The position numbers and the translations under genes are program-made. 29,845 bases of DNA. Origin: JAYZDF01 sp036337945 (GTDB lineage Bacteria > Myxococcota > Kuafuiibacteriia > Kuafuiibacteriales > Kuafuiibacteriaceae). Position 1 is the stretch's first letter. Every line of letters starts with the position of its first letter. Positions 22,647-29,845 of the stretch are shown here, piece by piece. The notes beneath the pieces were generated by a model. That model worked only from the letters and a program-made list of their open reading frames with translations. It had not been told where the DNA came from and searched no databases. Location: positions 1 through 29,845 of the forward strand of contig JAYZDF010000021.1 of assembly GCA_036337945.1 (NCBI GenBank), written 5' to 3'.

Positions 22647-23732
22647 ATGGGTCTTTGGGATAAAATTAAGTCGCAACTAATCGAAATCATTGAGTACATG
22701 GAAGATGACCATGAAACTCTTGTCTGGAGATTTCCGGTTCGAGCGCAAGAGATTAAGAACGGCGCGAAGCTCGTCGTGCGCGAAGGTCAAAGCGCGATTT
22801 TCATCAATGAAGGGAAACTCGCAGACGTTTTTGAACCCGGTACATACACTTTAACGACTCAGAATCTCCCTATTCTCGCAACGCTCAAAGGTTGGAAATA
22901 CGGCTTCAATTCTCCGTTCAAAGCGGAGGTTTATTTCGTCAACAAAACGAACGTCACCAATATCAAATGGGGTACTCAGAACCCCATTCCTCTTCGGGAT
23001 CCTGAATTTGGCCCGGTCCGACTGAGAGCCTTTGGAAGTTTTGCGGTGAAAATCAGTGACGCTGCAAAATTCATGCGGGAGGTTGTCGGTACCGATGGTC
23101 ATTTTGAGATGGATGAGATTTCGGGACAACTCAAGCGAGCTCTTCTTTCAAAGTTCACAACAGCACTTGGCCAAGCAAAGATTCCGTTATTGGACCTCGC
23201 TGCGAACTACGAAGATGTTGCTGCTAAAATTAAGCCGCAGCTTGACGAAGATTTTGAGCCATTGGGTCTCAGCCTGAGCATGTTCTATATCGAGAATATC
23301 TCATTGCCGCCTAAGGTCAGTGAAATGCTCGACCGCCGCTCAGAAATGAGCATTCTTGGCAACATGCAAGAGTACGCAGCGTACCAAACTGCAAACGCAA
23401 TACCAGATGCCGCGAAGGCCCCAAATAGCATGGCTGGAGCAGGGATGGGACTTGCTGCTGGCATGGCGATGGGTGGAAATATGGCAGGCATGATGATGCC
23501 TGGTATGATGCCCGGAATGATGCAGCCAGGGATGATGCAGCCCGGCATGATGTATCAACAACCCGGGATGGCTCCTGCTGCAGCGCCAGCTCCAGCTCCG
23601 GCTCCAGCCGCAAGCGGTGGAGGTGACGATATGGTTACTCGACTAAAGAAGCTTGATGCTCTGAAGGCTGCTGGTGTTCTGAGTGAAGAGGAGTACCAAT
23701 CTAAACGCGGTGAGATTCTCGCTTCGATTTAG
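22647..23732 (+). CDS. SPFH-domain protein with C-terminal SHOCT domain
   Basis: Residues 1-245 form an SPFH/Band 7-like domain of the virion-core-protein-like subgroup, recognisable by WRFPVRAQEIKNGAKLVVREGQSAIFINEGKLADVFEPG. It lacks an N-terminal membrane helix. A Met/Pro/Gly-rich low-complexity linker follows (about 265-305, with repeated PGMM), then an Ala/Pro run, and a C-terminal SHOCT domain (about 328-361, MVTRLKKLDALKAAGVLSEEEYQSKRGEIL). SPFH proteins oligomerise and organise membranes or complexes; SHOCT is thought to mediate oligomerisation. The ATG is supported by AAGGAG. The gene is divergent from the FHA activator and may be its target, but no -24/-12 site was seen. Exact cellular role is unknown. 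Confidence 0.85.
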   Translation: MGLWDKIKSQLIEIIEYMEDDHETLVWRFPVRAQEIKNGAKLVVREGQSAIFINEGKLADVFEPGTYTLTTQNLPILATLKGWKYGFNSPFKAEVYFVNKTNVTNIKWGTQNPIPLRDPEFGPVRLRAFGSFAVKISDAAKFMREVVGTDGHFEMDEISGQLKRALLSKFTTALGQAKIPLLDLAANYEDVAAKIKPQLDEDFEPLGLSLSMFYIENISLPPKVSEMLDRRSEMSILGNMQEYAAYQTANAIPDAAKAPNSMAGAGMGLAAGMAMGGNMAGMMMPGMMPGMMQPGMMQPGMMYQQPGMAPAAAPAPAPAPAASGGGDDMVTRLKKLDALKAAGVLSEEEYQSKRGEILASI

Positions 23733-23750
23733 AGAGCTTTGAGGAGATTG

Positions 23751-23787
23751 ATAGTGGTAAGGCGGTGTAATTCACCGCACTGACTAT
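23751..23787. terminator. Hairpin between convergent SPFH and DUF4388 genes
   Basis: GCGGTG (23762-23767) and CACCGC (23773-23778) form a perfect 6-base stem with a 5-base loop. An outer ATAGT/ACTAT pairing (23751-23755 with 23783-23787) could extend it past an internal loop. It lies centrally in the 97-base gap, consistent with a two-way terminator, but T-runs are short. Confidence 0.4.
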
Positions 23788-23829
23788 TCTCACCTGCCTT
23801 TCCATCAAAATGGTCGAAAAGCCCGGTCG

Positions 23830-26313
23830 TTAGTTGCGAGCGGAGTCGACCCAGCTTTGCAGTTCAGCAATTCTCTTGTCATCTGGTGCCAAGCCACGAG
23901 CCCGAGCAATCACCGTTTGGAGCACAGAGATTTTAGAGTCTCGTTCATATTTCGGGTTGTAGTACAAGGCTCTTGCGAGTCCCACCATGTAGACGTGTTC
24001 GTCAGAGCAAAGCAGGATTGCTTCACGGAATTCCTTTTCTGCCTCTAGAAATTTACCTTTCCCGAGAAGCGTAACGGCACGCTGGAAAATTTCACGAGAC
24101 TTTCGCCGCTCCGGCGTATCTATCAATTTACCCGTGGGTCCGCGAGGTGCGGGATCTGCGAAAGATATAGGTGCGAGAAACTGACCCGATGCACCAGGTC
24201 GGCTGCTCGGCATCGCAGGGTCTTTAGCTGGTGCAGGTGACGGGGTCGTGGCTGCAGGCTGAGACAGCTTCGGTGGAGGCTCAGGCGGTGGAGGCTCAGA
24301 CGCTCGCATTGCTTGCGCCTCGGCAGCTGGGCTGGTCTCAGGTCTTGGCCCTTCCGCGGGCGGCTCCACATTTGGCGGCTCATAACTGACCTGGGTGTCT
24401 TTCGGAGGTGGAGGCGGAAGAGAGTGGCCGGCGAGAGGTGAACTCAATTTTTGAGTCGGCGAAACCACCGTCGGTGGTTTTTCTGGCGGTTCTTCCGCAT
24501 CCTCAAATTCAATGGCCTCTTCGGCGACACCATCAAGATCTCCCGTCCCGATGAGGTCGCTATCGTCGTGAGATTCTTCGCTTTGGGTTTGGAATGGCGG
24601 TGTCGGTGTTGCCGCCGAATCCATGAGGCCTTCAAAATCGAGCGCTTCTTGCGTTGCATCAGGGTCGTCAGCTGCCGGCACTTCTGCAGAATCTGAGTGC
24701 TGTTCAACCTCCGAAGCGGGTAAACTGGATGGGCTCTCTTGGAAAGCGCCTTCTGCAGGTCCCGCAAGGATACTCTGTTGTTGTTGACGGTCTCGTTCTT
24801 CAGCGAGTCGCGCCTCAAACTCACTGACGCCCGGCGTAAAGTCTTCGATCATTTCACAAAGGCTGAGTAAAGCGAGTATTCGATGAGCGTTCAGTCGTGC
24901 CACTCCAGTCAGGTCAGCGGCATCAGCTGCGTTGTATGCTCGTCCAGAAAATTCGAGAAACCGTTGTTCCTCATTTGTGAGGTCGAAAAGCTCTGCCAAG
25001 TCTTCAGTGGTCCCCAAACACCGAAAGTATCGACCTGTCATGTTTGGATAGATATCTTCGATTTCGGAAGAATTGGCTTGGGTGATTCCGTAACTAACCA
25101 AGGAGAACAAATCCAGTTCGTACTCACCGGGTTCAATTTCAGCACTCTTGCATCTTTCGAACTCGAAGTGTCCATTTGGCCCAGCGCTAAATGAGGAAGA
25201 GACGTGGTCGAAGGCCTTTTGTCCGAGCTCTTTTTGAACATCTTCTTGGTTCATCAAACCGTGAGCGAGAAGAACTTCCACCAACCCACAACCGTTTTCA
25301 AGGCAATCAATGGCCAACATTGCGTACTGAGACTCGGTAATTCGTCCTTCTTCAACCAATCTGCGACCCAGTCTTTCGCCTTTTTCGTTGGTTTCGACTC
25401 CAGTAATAAATCCGTCACGAACTGAGACATCAATTTCAAAAGATGGACCTTTTAGTTTCAGGTGTCCGGAATGCTGTTTCCGGGCAATTCGGAATAGGGC
25501 GGTGCCGAACTCGCGAGTCTGAGTTGTTCCTTGGAGGTTCGGAGAAAAAGGAACAGAACTTCGTGGAGCGCGAGGAGCATCACCGGCCGATTCGGATTCG
25601 CGAATGCCATGTTCTTCGACATCTATTTCCTCTAAGGCTTCCAGTGGAAGCTCTTCGATGACATCGTCGATAGCAGAATCTACGGCTGAGAAACGCTCTT
25701 TGCTCGGCGCGGGTTCAGGGCGTGATGAGCCGCCTAAGGGGACTGCGACTTCGTTGTTATCGGTTGTTTGCGTTTGTGCGCGCTTGGAAGCTTCTTCATC
25801 GTCGCGCGCGGCCGCAGCGAGGATGTCACTAAAGCCATCCAGGTCAAAATCCTCAGCCGATTCTTGCGCTCCTGGCACGACCGCGGCACCCCCGATTTCA
25901 GGGGGTGGGCCAAGCACGGTATGCTCAATTTGCGACTCACTGGTTTCATCTCCAAGTTCGTAACTGCCTTCGAGGTCCGTCAGAGCCGCATCTGCGATAC
26001 GGTATATTTCTTGAGCGTCTACAGGATCTGGAATCACGCGGATAAAGTTAGGGGTGTCTTCTGGTGTCCCGCCCAAAATGATCGTCACGGGCATTCCTAT
26101 CGCCGCATCCAGTTGTAAAGTTCCAGCGATCATATCCTGACCGGCCATTTCGCGTGCGAATACGGCCAAGTCGGCGCCGCGCTCCCGTAGATAAGCGTGG
26201 GCTTCTTGGATATTTTTCGCAACTTCAACGCGTCGCTGATCTCTGGACATAAGGAAACGAATCTTCTTGTCGAGGACAGGATCTTCGGTACAAACAACAA
26301 TTACTTGGCTCAT
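23830..26313 (-). CDS. Pseudo-receiver / DUF4388 (PATAN) scaffold protein with TPR-like C-terminus
   Basis: The 827-residue protein has four parts. Residues 1-120 resemble a response-regulator receiver (acidic pair in CTEDP), but the phosphoacceptor position is Ala53 (DLAVFAREMAG, where Asp is expected). Residues 255-395 form a DUF4388/PATAN domain (LQGTTQTREFGTALFRIARKQHSGHLKL ... GFITGVE). Residues 120-250 and 500-730 are acidic and Pro/Ser/Glu-rich linkers. Residues 745-827 form a helical TPR-like end (AVTLLGKGKFLEAEKEFREAILL). PATAN proteins occur in motility, polarity and gliding networks, where they link receivers to other partners. A signalling scaffold is likely. It cannot be phosphorylated in the usual way. 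The start ATG has no strong ribosome site. Confidence 0.82.
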   Translation of the reverse strand: MSQVIVVCTEDPVLDKKIRFLMSRDQRRVEVAKNIQEAHAYLRERGADLAVFAREMAGQDMIAGTLQLDAAIGMPVTIILGGTPEDTPNFIRVIPDPVDAQEIYRIADAALTDLEGSYELGDETSESQIEHTVLGPPPEIGGAAVVPGAQESAEDFDLDGFSDILAAAARDDEEASKRAQTQTTDNNEVAVPLGGSSRPEPAPSKERFSAVDSAIDDVIEELPLEALEEIDVEEHGIRESESAGDAPRAPRSSVPFSPNLQGTTQTREFGTALFRIARKQHSGHLKLKGPSFEIDVSVRDGFITGVETNEKGERLGRRLVEEGRITESQYAMLAIDCLENGCGLVEVLLAHGLMNQEDVQKELGQKAFDHVSSSFSAGPNGHFEFERCKSAEIEPGEYELDLFSLVSYGITQANSSEIEDIYPNMTGRYFRCLGTTEDLAELFDLTNEEQRFLEFSGRAYNAADAADLTGVARLNAHRILALLSLCEMIEDFTPGVSEFEARLAEERDRQQQQSILAGPAEGAFQESPSSLPASEVEQHSDSAEVPAADDPDATQEALDFEGLMDSAATPTPPFQTQSEESHDDSDLIGTGDLDGVAEEAIEFEDAEEPPEKPPTVVSPTQKLSSPLAGHSLPPPPPKDTQVSYEPPNVEPPAEGPRPETSPAAEAQAMRASEPPPPEPPPKLSQPAATTPSPAPAKDPAMPSSRPGASGQFLAPISFADPAPRGPTGKLIDTPERRKSREIFQRAVTLLGKGKFLEAEKEFREAILLCSDEHVYMVGLARALYYNPKYERDSKISVLQTVIARARGLAPDDKRIAELQSWVDSARN

Positions 26314-26399
26314 ATGGATACACTCTGATTTCGACTTGCTTTCGAAACTGAGGAGAGGTTATCGAACTCAAGGGGTATTCGCCATAGCGAGGATTAGGT

Positions 26400-27317
26400 T
26401 TGAGTATAAATGACGACAAAAAATATGACCTGATCATCGTCGGGGGTGGTCCGGCGGGTCTATCCGCGGCCCTCGTGGCGTCCAGTAACTTCCTTTCTTG
26501 CGTGGTTATCGAGAAGGAAAGCACTGTAGGCGGCCAAATTCACCTGGCTGATGCCCCGGTGCTCGATGTTTTGGGCCAACCTGCCTCCAACGGCCCAGAG
26601 TTGATAGCAAACTTTCAAGCCCAGGTCCGAGTTCGTCAAGAGATTGAAACTAAGTGTAATACCCAGGTCATCAAGATCGACAGGGACAACGAAGCCTGGC
26701 GAGTAGAATGTGATGACGGAGCGGCTCTCAGGGGAAAGTCTGTGTTGCTCGCTACCGGAACTTGCCCCAGACCTTGGGGTGTCCAGGGCGCTGAAGCGCT
26801 GACTAGCACCGAACATGCCCGCGACGAACTGGCTCAGTTTGCCGGGCAGGCCGTCGCTGTCATCGGTGGAGGAGACGAAGCGAGTGATTTGGCCGTTTGT
26901 CTTTCGAAAATTGGAGCGAAAGTACATCTTTTGGTGCGGTCCACTCTGCGCGCACGGCCTCGATTTGCCGAACCACTTCTCGCAAGAGAAGACATCAAAA
27001 TCTTAGAAAATACAGTGGTCTCAACCATGGAGAAAGCCGGCGACACTTGGCGGCTGCAACTGAGCGCGGACCAATCACTTGAGGTATCTGAAATTTTCGT
27101 ACGCATCGGTGTCCAACGCGTCGTTCCAGATGTCCATCCGCGACCTGAATTCCTTTCAGACGGACGACTCAAAATCGATGATCAAGGCCGAACCTCGGTG
27201 CCCGGTCTTTACGCTGCCGGTGACCTCAGCCGTCGCCCTCAGCAGTGGTACGTCGCAGTTGCGATGGCCGATGGTGTTATGGCGGCACGAGCGGCAGAAG
27301 ATGACGCGGCTGTTTAG
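26400..27317 (+). CDS. Thioredoxin-reductase-like NAD(P)/FAD oxidoreductase lacking CxxC
   Basis: A 305-residue flavoprotein of the thioredoxin reductase fold. FAD binding is shown by LIIVGGGPAGLSAA (residues 11-24), and the NAD(P) domain by AVAVIGGGDEASDLAV (about 151-166). LYAAGDLSRRPQQWYVAVAMADG near the C-terminus closes the FAD site. The family's redox pair (CxxC just before the NADP motif, residues 135-140) is missing: the region reads TSTEHARDE, so it cannot reduce a disulfide through that site. It may be closer to ferredoxin-NADP reductases of the thioredoxin-reductase type, or to bacillithiol reductase YpdA. TTG 26400 is the only reasonable start. The gene is divergent from the scaffold gene and stands alone. 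Confidence 0.8.
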   Translation: MSINDDKKYDLIIVGGGPAGLSAALVASSNFLSCVVIEKESTVGGQIHLADAPVLDVLGQPASNGPELIANFQAQVRVRQEIETKCNTQVIKIDRDNEAWRVECDDGAALRGKSVLLATGTCPRPWGVQGAEALTSTEHARDELAQFAGQAVAVIGGGDEASDLAVCLSKIGAKVHLLVRSTLRARPRFAEPLLAREDIKILENTVVSTMEKAGDTWRLQLSADQSLEVSEIFVRIGVQRVVPDVHPRPEFLSDGRLKIDDQGRTSVPGLYAAGDLSRRPQQWYVAVAMADGVMAARAAEDDAAV

Positions 27318-27403
27318 CCTAATTATCTAAATTGTCTGTCCGTTGACGCTCTTACGGTCTTTGTAATTTTGCTCACAGATTGAGTAATTGCCTTACAGAT
27401 TAC

Positions 27404-27431
27404 CACTGAGTGCGGGCGCACACACTGAGTG
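27404..27431. promoter_or_regulatory. Two copies of the palindrome CACTGAGTG, 19 bp apart
   Basis: The 9-base palindrome CACTGAGTG occurs at 27404-27412 and again at 27423-27431. Just upstream ACAGATT occurs at 27375-27381 and 27395-27401, spaced 20 bases. Both spacings are about two helical turns, as for a regulator binding the same face. The sites lie 60 to 115 bases before ATG 27491 of the next gene. Confidence 0.4.
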
Positions 27432-27490
27432 GCCTGATAGACAATTCGAAAAATTTGTCGAAACATCATTCGCCAGGGAGAACAAATTTT

Positions 27491-28483
27491 ATGCTTACTT
27501 ATATAAATACAAAAACACTCAGTACGTTTGCTTTATTCGCATCCACCGCTTTCTATGGCAGTGGTTGCGTGACCATCTGCCATAACGGCTTTTGCGAAGA
27601 AGTGAAGAACGGTCAGGCGACCTACAAAGGTCCGCCGGAAAAAATAGAACAGATTAAAAAAGAACAGTCGGCCGACACACAATGGAAAAATGAGTTCAAT
27701 ACGTGGCTTTCTTCAGCACCTCAGCGAACTGAAGTCGCAAAGCCGCGAATTATTCTGCACTCGTGGAACGCGATAGGGGCGCCAGGGCAGTTCAAAGCAC
27801 AATACTTTTCGATTGTGAGAGACGAACTTTCAAAGGCTTTGGATTTTGAGGAGGTCAAACTTACTAGACGTGATATCGCATTGGCACGTTCTGGAAATGA
27901 CTGGTTCACGCCACACCGACTCAAAGCCAAGATCAAAAACAGGAACGCTTCTGCGGTACCTGTAGACTTGAGACAAGCGGAAGAAGTCTTGTCACACTAT
28001 CGCTTTGCCAACAAAGCGGATTTGGTTTTGAGCTTTGGTATTTCCGAAAAAGGTATGGTTGGGGTTTCGAAAACCGCCGGTCTTGGTACAGCGCAAAGGG
28101 CCAGCTGGGCCTTTGGCGTACTCGATTTATGGAGTGGCGAGAAGACAAGCAAAGTCGGCGAAGGCGGAGGCAAATTCCAATTTAGTATTAACACCCGAAA
28201 GACCGGCAAGGTCGACAAAGTTGCGATGTCTAAGAAGCTCGGGAAGATCGGCGTGAACACCAAGTTGTGGGCTAAGGTGAAGGCGAAAGACGAAGCGAGC
28301 CTTCGAAAGTCTGTACGCGCTGCTGCGGCGCAAATCCTTGAGATTTATCGAGCGGGCAAACCAGATCCAGAAGCGGTCAAAGCTCGACTCACGTCGAACC
28401 CACGTCCGAAACATCACGAAGTTCCAACGGAGGCACCCAGCATGCAAGATGCGCTTCGCAGCTTGATGGGCGGGAAGCGATAA
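27491..28483 (+). CDS. Hypothetical lipoprotein, 330 residues
   Basis: No family is recognised. The start is ATG 27491, with GGGAG ten bases upstream; the open frame extends back to 27410 over the operator-like repeats, without a ribosome site. Residues 1-26 form a lipoprotein signal ending FYGSGC, with Cys26 lipidated. The mature part begins with a short Cys-containing stretch (TICHNGFCEE), then a helical, Lys-rich region. Mixed sequence follows with IILHSWNAIGAPGQF and KADLVLSFGIS, which resembles the alpha/beta core of proteins that read a stored name-value pair, but this is weak. The last 60 residues are helical and Lys/Arg/Ala-rich. A good terminator follows, so the unit is monocistronic. 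It may be an outer membrane or periplasmic protein of unknown function. Confidence 0.65.
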   Translation: MLTYINTKTLSTFALFASTAFYGSGCVTICHNGFCEEVKNGQATYKGPPEKIEQIKKEQSADTQWKNEFNTWLSSAPQRTEVAKPRIILHSWNAIGAPGQFKAQYFSIVRDELSKALDFEEVKLTRRDIALARSGNDWFTPHRLKAKIKNRNASAVPVDLRQAEEVLSHYRFANKADLVLSFGISEKGMVGVSKTAGLGTAQRASWAFGVLDLWSGEKTSKVGEGGGKFQFSINTRKTGKVDKVAMSKKLGKIGVNTKLWAKVKAKDEASLRKSVRAAAAQILEIYRAGKPDPEAVKARLTSNPRPKHHEVPTEAPSMQDALRSLMGGKR

Positions 28484-28516
28484 ACCCACTCTTTTGAAAG
28501 TATCGTAGAAATCTTG

Positions 28517-28547
28517 GCCACGTGAGTACTCGCTCACGTGGCTTTTT
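28517..28547 (+). terminator. Rho-independent terminator after the lipoprotein gene
   Basis: GCCACGTGAG (28517-28526) pairs perfectly with CTCACGTGGC (28533-28542) around a 6-base loop and is followed by TTTTT (28543-28547). It lies 34 bases after the stop of the 27491-28483 gene and clearly separates it from the next one. Confidence 0.85.
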
Positions 28548-28593
28548 CTGGGCCTAAATCCCAAGTTACCTCGAGAATTGGTAAAAGTTCATC

Positions 28594-29778
28594 GTGAGCA
28601 AGTTTACCATTTTTGCCTTGAGCCTGAGCCTGGGTTGCGCGTGTTCTAAATCGAATGTCGTGAATACCACCAATAATAATACCTACAACAACTCCACAAT
28701 GATTGTAGGCGCCAATGGAGCGCGACTAGAATCCAGTAGTGGGGCAACGGTGGATATACCGGCCAACGTGCTTACGGTGGAGACCGAACTAAGTATCAGT
28801 GAGGTCCTTCCCACGGAAGCAGGCGTGCCCAGCCTACCTGAAATCGATGGCCTCGCTCAGCGCTTGCGAAGTCCAATTTTTGCGTTGCAGCCACACGGTC
28901 AAGTGTTTGCTGGCGAAGTGACGATATCGCTTCCGCACGATGTCGATACACCAAACGAGCCGGGCGTGACGCCGCAAGTCTGGCGTGCTGAACCCAATGG
29001 TTCTTGGCAACCGATTGAGAGCCTCTCAATTCTGACAAATCGCGTCATTGTCGTGACTCGTAACTTTTCCTATTACGCGGTGTTTAGTGAACCACCGCTC
29101 GACTGCAAAGAAGAATGCGGAGCAGGCACCGTGTGCGGTTGCATGGATGGTAGCTTGCCCCCTTGTCCTGCGGCAGTTTTTCCCAGTTGCATTGCTTGTG
29201 AGACAAGCACGCTGGTGCAAACAGAGCGCGAAGCTTGGCAGCGCCTGACGGAAGCAGAGCATGAAATGGCACGCTGCACACCGGGAGTCACTGATTGTGA
29301 AGAATACTTTGTCGACTATCAAAAAATTCGACCCAAAATGGCCGAAAGGGATTATGACCCATTCGAGTGTGCCCAGCCCCAAGAAGGCACAACCGAGTGG
29401 ACATGCCCGGAAGGTTACTATTGCGATCAACAAAACGGTGGATGTTACGAAGGTTCGAACGCGGATAATATATGCATGGCTGTTTGCCAATCACCGGTCG
29501 CAATGGGCGCTTCCCCTATGAACGGGGGACCGGCTTGGACTGCGTGGATGAACGCTTCTGCCGCTTTGCCCGAAACCTGCTTACCTCCGGTCCAATCGCG
29601 TCATTGCCGAGCGGACCCACTTGGCCGGCCACTCGATAGTTTGAACCGTCGACCATATGTTCCTGACGCCGACGCAGGCTTCTGTCCTATCCCGGTGACG
29701 AATCAATTTGAAACGAGCCCGGTGGAATGTCAGCAGGCCCCATCCGGTGACTATTATTGTGCGTATACCGAGAAATAA
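28594..29778 (+). CDS. Lipoprotein with ZU5-like domain and Cys-rich C-terminal half
   Basis: The start is GTG 28594, with a weak ribosome site; the Shine-Dalgarno match is poor. Residues 1-17 (MSKFTIFALSLSLGCAC) form a lipoprotein signal, with Cys15 or Cys17 as the lipidated residue. A short Asn/Thr-rich stretch (NTTNNNTYNNST) follows. Residues 38-170 resemble a ZU5-type beta-sandwich: GARLESSSGATVDIPANVL, then IFALQPHGQVFAGEVTISLPHD and VVTRNFSYYAVF, a set common in Myxococcota surface proteins. The second half (about 170-394) contains around 20 cysteines in short pairs (CKEECGAGTVCGC, CPEGYYCDQQNGGC), probably disulfide-bonded extracellular modules. It is likely on the outer membrane surface, perhaps binding polymer or other proteins. 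The function is unknown. Confidence 0.72.
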   Translation: MSKFTIFALSLSLGCACSKSNVVNTTNNNTYNNSTMIVGANGARLESSSGATVDIPANVLTVETELSISEVLPTEAGVPSLPEIDGLAQRLRSPIFALQPHGQVFAGEVTISLPHDVDTPNEPGVTPQVWRAEPNGSWQPIESLSILTNRVIVVTRNFSYYAVFSEPPLDCKEECGAGTVCGCMDGSLPPCPAAVFPSCIACETSTLVQTEREAWQRLTEAEHEMARCTPGVTDCEEYFVDYQKIRPKMAERDYDPFECAQPQEGTTEWTCPEGYYCDQQNGGCYEGSNADNICMAVCQSPVAMGASPMNGGPAWTAWMNASAALPETCLPPVQSRHCRADPLGRPLDSLNRRPYVPDADAGFCPIPVTNQFETSPVECQQAPSGDYYCAYTEK

Positions 29779-29845
29779 AAATCAGAGGTGGATAGCAAAG
29801 GGTGTTTAGTTTTTAGTGAATAGAGCTAGTTCTCGTTGTTATTCA

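Noticed and set aside
29779..29845. Final 67 bases of the window
   Set aside because: No open frame with a start, hairpin or promoter could be supported here.

Overview
The window reads as chromosomal housekeeping and envelope DNA from a Gram-negative bacterium of the old deltaproteobacterial group, most likely Myxococcota or the Bradymonadia. The clues are an OmpA protein with thrombospondin type 3 calcium repeats, an FHA-domain sigma-54 activator, a DUF4388/PATAN scaffold with a dead receiver, many lipoproteins, an LptE-like protein and moderate GC with dense packing. The lineage is an inference from gene content. I saw no rRNA, tRNA, CRISPR array, insertion sequence, phage gene or att site. 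No gene-free stretch exceeds 300 bases; the longest is about 250 bases (11488-11735).

Layout. Positions 1-4108 (+) hold the end of an unknown gene, then a tightly coupled operon: fatty acid hydroxylase/sterol desaturase-type membrane enzyme, left-handed beta-helix acyltransferase, GH3-type adenylating ligase, SAM methyltransferase and a TM2-domain protein. The starts and stops overlap or touch, so this looks like a small biosynthetic unit for a modified lipid or acyl conjugate. Positions 4212-7498 (-) hold glmU-glmS, which make UDP-GlcNAc for peptidoglycan and LPS. A short intergenic region with a 15-bp palindrome separates them from a divergent ompA-like gene (7578-9407). Positions 9410-11487 (-) hold a secreted Cys-rich protein and a protein with an 18-residue RTX-like beta-roll.

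Positions 11736-14612 (+) hold an enolase-superfamily protein with an altered active site, then dusB followed 2 bases later by a [2Fe-2S] ferredoxin. A COG2509-type FAD dehydrogenase (14609-16186, -) converges on the ferredoxin. Its upstream region contains a palindromic operator candidate and faces a 66-residue protein gene. Positions 16636-21216 (+) hold serA, a DUF4920-like lipoprotein, an M50-like membrane protease with TPRs, a rhomboid protease and an LptE-like lipoprotein; the last four appear to be one envelope-related run. The FHA/sigma-54 activator (21220-22533, -) is divergent from an SPFH-SHOCT protein (22647-23732, +). The pseudo-receiver/DUF4388 protein (23830-26313, -) is divergent from a thioredoxin-reductase-like flavoprotein without the redox CxxC (26400-27317, +). 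The window ends with two lipoprotein genes separated by a clear rho-independent terminator.

Start codons were re-chosen where the sequence argues for it: 850, 11736, 16186, 16364, 27491, and possibly 7644. Functions come from motif recognition only; no database search was possible.
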